Shown here: one piece after another, positions 6,026 to 6,155 of the stretch
How the letters are laid out: each line of letters opens with the position of its first letter
How positions within the stretch are numbered: the first letter of the stretch is position 1
Assembly (NCBI GenBank): GCA_965370435.1
Contig: CBDUUP010000279.1
Location: forward strand, 1 to 6,155
Source of the DNA: CBDUUP01 sp965370435
GTDB taxonomy: Bacteria > Chloroflexota > Anaerolineae > Anaerolineales > UBA11579
Reading direction: 5' to 3'
Length of the DNA stretch: 6,155 nucleotides
Notes under the pieces: model-generated
Told to the model about the DNA's origin: nothing
The model's input: only the letters and a program-made list of their open reading frames with translations
The model's database searches: none
Program-made: the position numbers and the translations under genes

Positions 6026-6155
6026 AACGGAACTGCGTTCTCCAGAACCTGGTCGCGGATACCAGCGTGCAGCGCTTTTTCTGTCACTACATCCACTTTA
6101 CAACCCAGCAGTTCTTCCAAATCAAGGATCAGGCCAGCCGGGAACCAGGAGGAGG
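6022..6155 (-). CDS. mntA: MntA-like nucleotidyltransferase antitoxin, C-terminal fragment (runs off window)
   Basis: Only the last 43 codons and the TGA stop (6022-6024) are inside the window; the gene begins beyond 6155. The visible residues include LILDLEELLGCKVDVVTEKAL and end in ENAVPL. This is the typical C-terminal pattern of MNT-type minimal nucleotidyltransferases (LxxLLGxxVDVVT, then a helix ending in a hydrophobic tail). The catalytic GSx10DxD motif of such proteins lies upstream and cannot be checked here. It overlaps hepT by 4 bp, the standard order antitoxin then toxin. In known systems MntA neutralises HepT by AMPylation. Confidence 0.82.
   Translation of the reverse strand, partial: SSWFPAGLILDLEELLGCKVDVVTEKALHAGIRDQVLENAVPL

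Overview
The window looks like a bacterial chromosome segment, most likely from a Chloroflexota (Anaerolineae-like) organism. That placement is an inference: it rests on the style of the large surface protein (FG-GAP blades joined by GGADNWG linkers, then SdrD-type B domains), on the MFS subfamily, and on a HepT/MntA pair. None of these is diagnostic, and no rRNA, tRNA or phylogenetic marker is present.

Layout: (1) Positions 1-114 hold a strong intrinsic terminator (29-65) serving the first gene. (2) Positions 115-3774 on the minus strand encode one very large secreted modular protein of 1219 aa: signal peptide, seven FG-GAP-like beta-propeller repeats, five tandem SdrD B-like domains each with an intact EF-hand-type loop, and a C-terminal carbohydrate-binding-like beta-sandwich. 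It has a clear ribosome binding site and a plausible sigma70-type promoter. (3) Positions 3775-4131 are a divergent intergenic region with regulatory signals for both flanking genes. (4) Positions 4132-5472 on the plus strand encode a 12-TM major facilitator superfamily transporter with a probable TTG start, followed by an intrinsic terminator at 5508-5540. (5) Positions 5681-6155 on the minus strand hold the end of a HepT/MntA toxin-antitoxin operon: complete hepT, and the last 43 codons of mntA, which overlaps hepT by 4 bp and runs off the window.

The three units look functionally independent: a probable adhesin or matrix protein, a transporter of unknown substrate, and a TA module. Nothing seen links them into one system. 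The most notable object is the architecture of the large surface protein. Its domain families are known, but its ligand and its means of attachment to the cell cannot be read from the sequence. No CRISPR array, insertion sequence, phage gene or RNA gene was seen.
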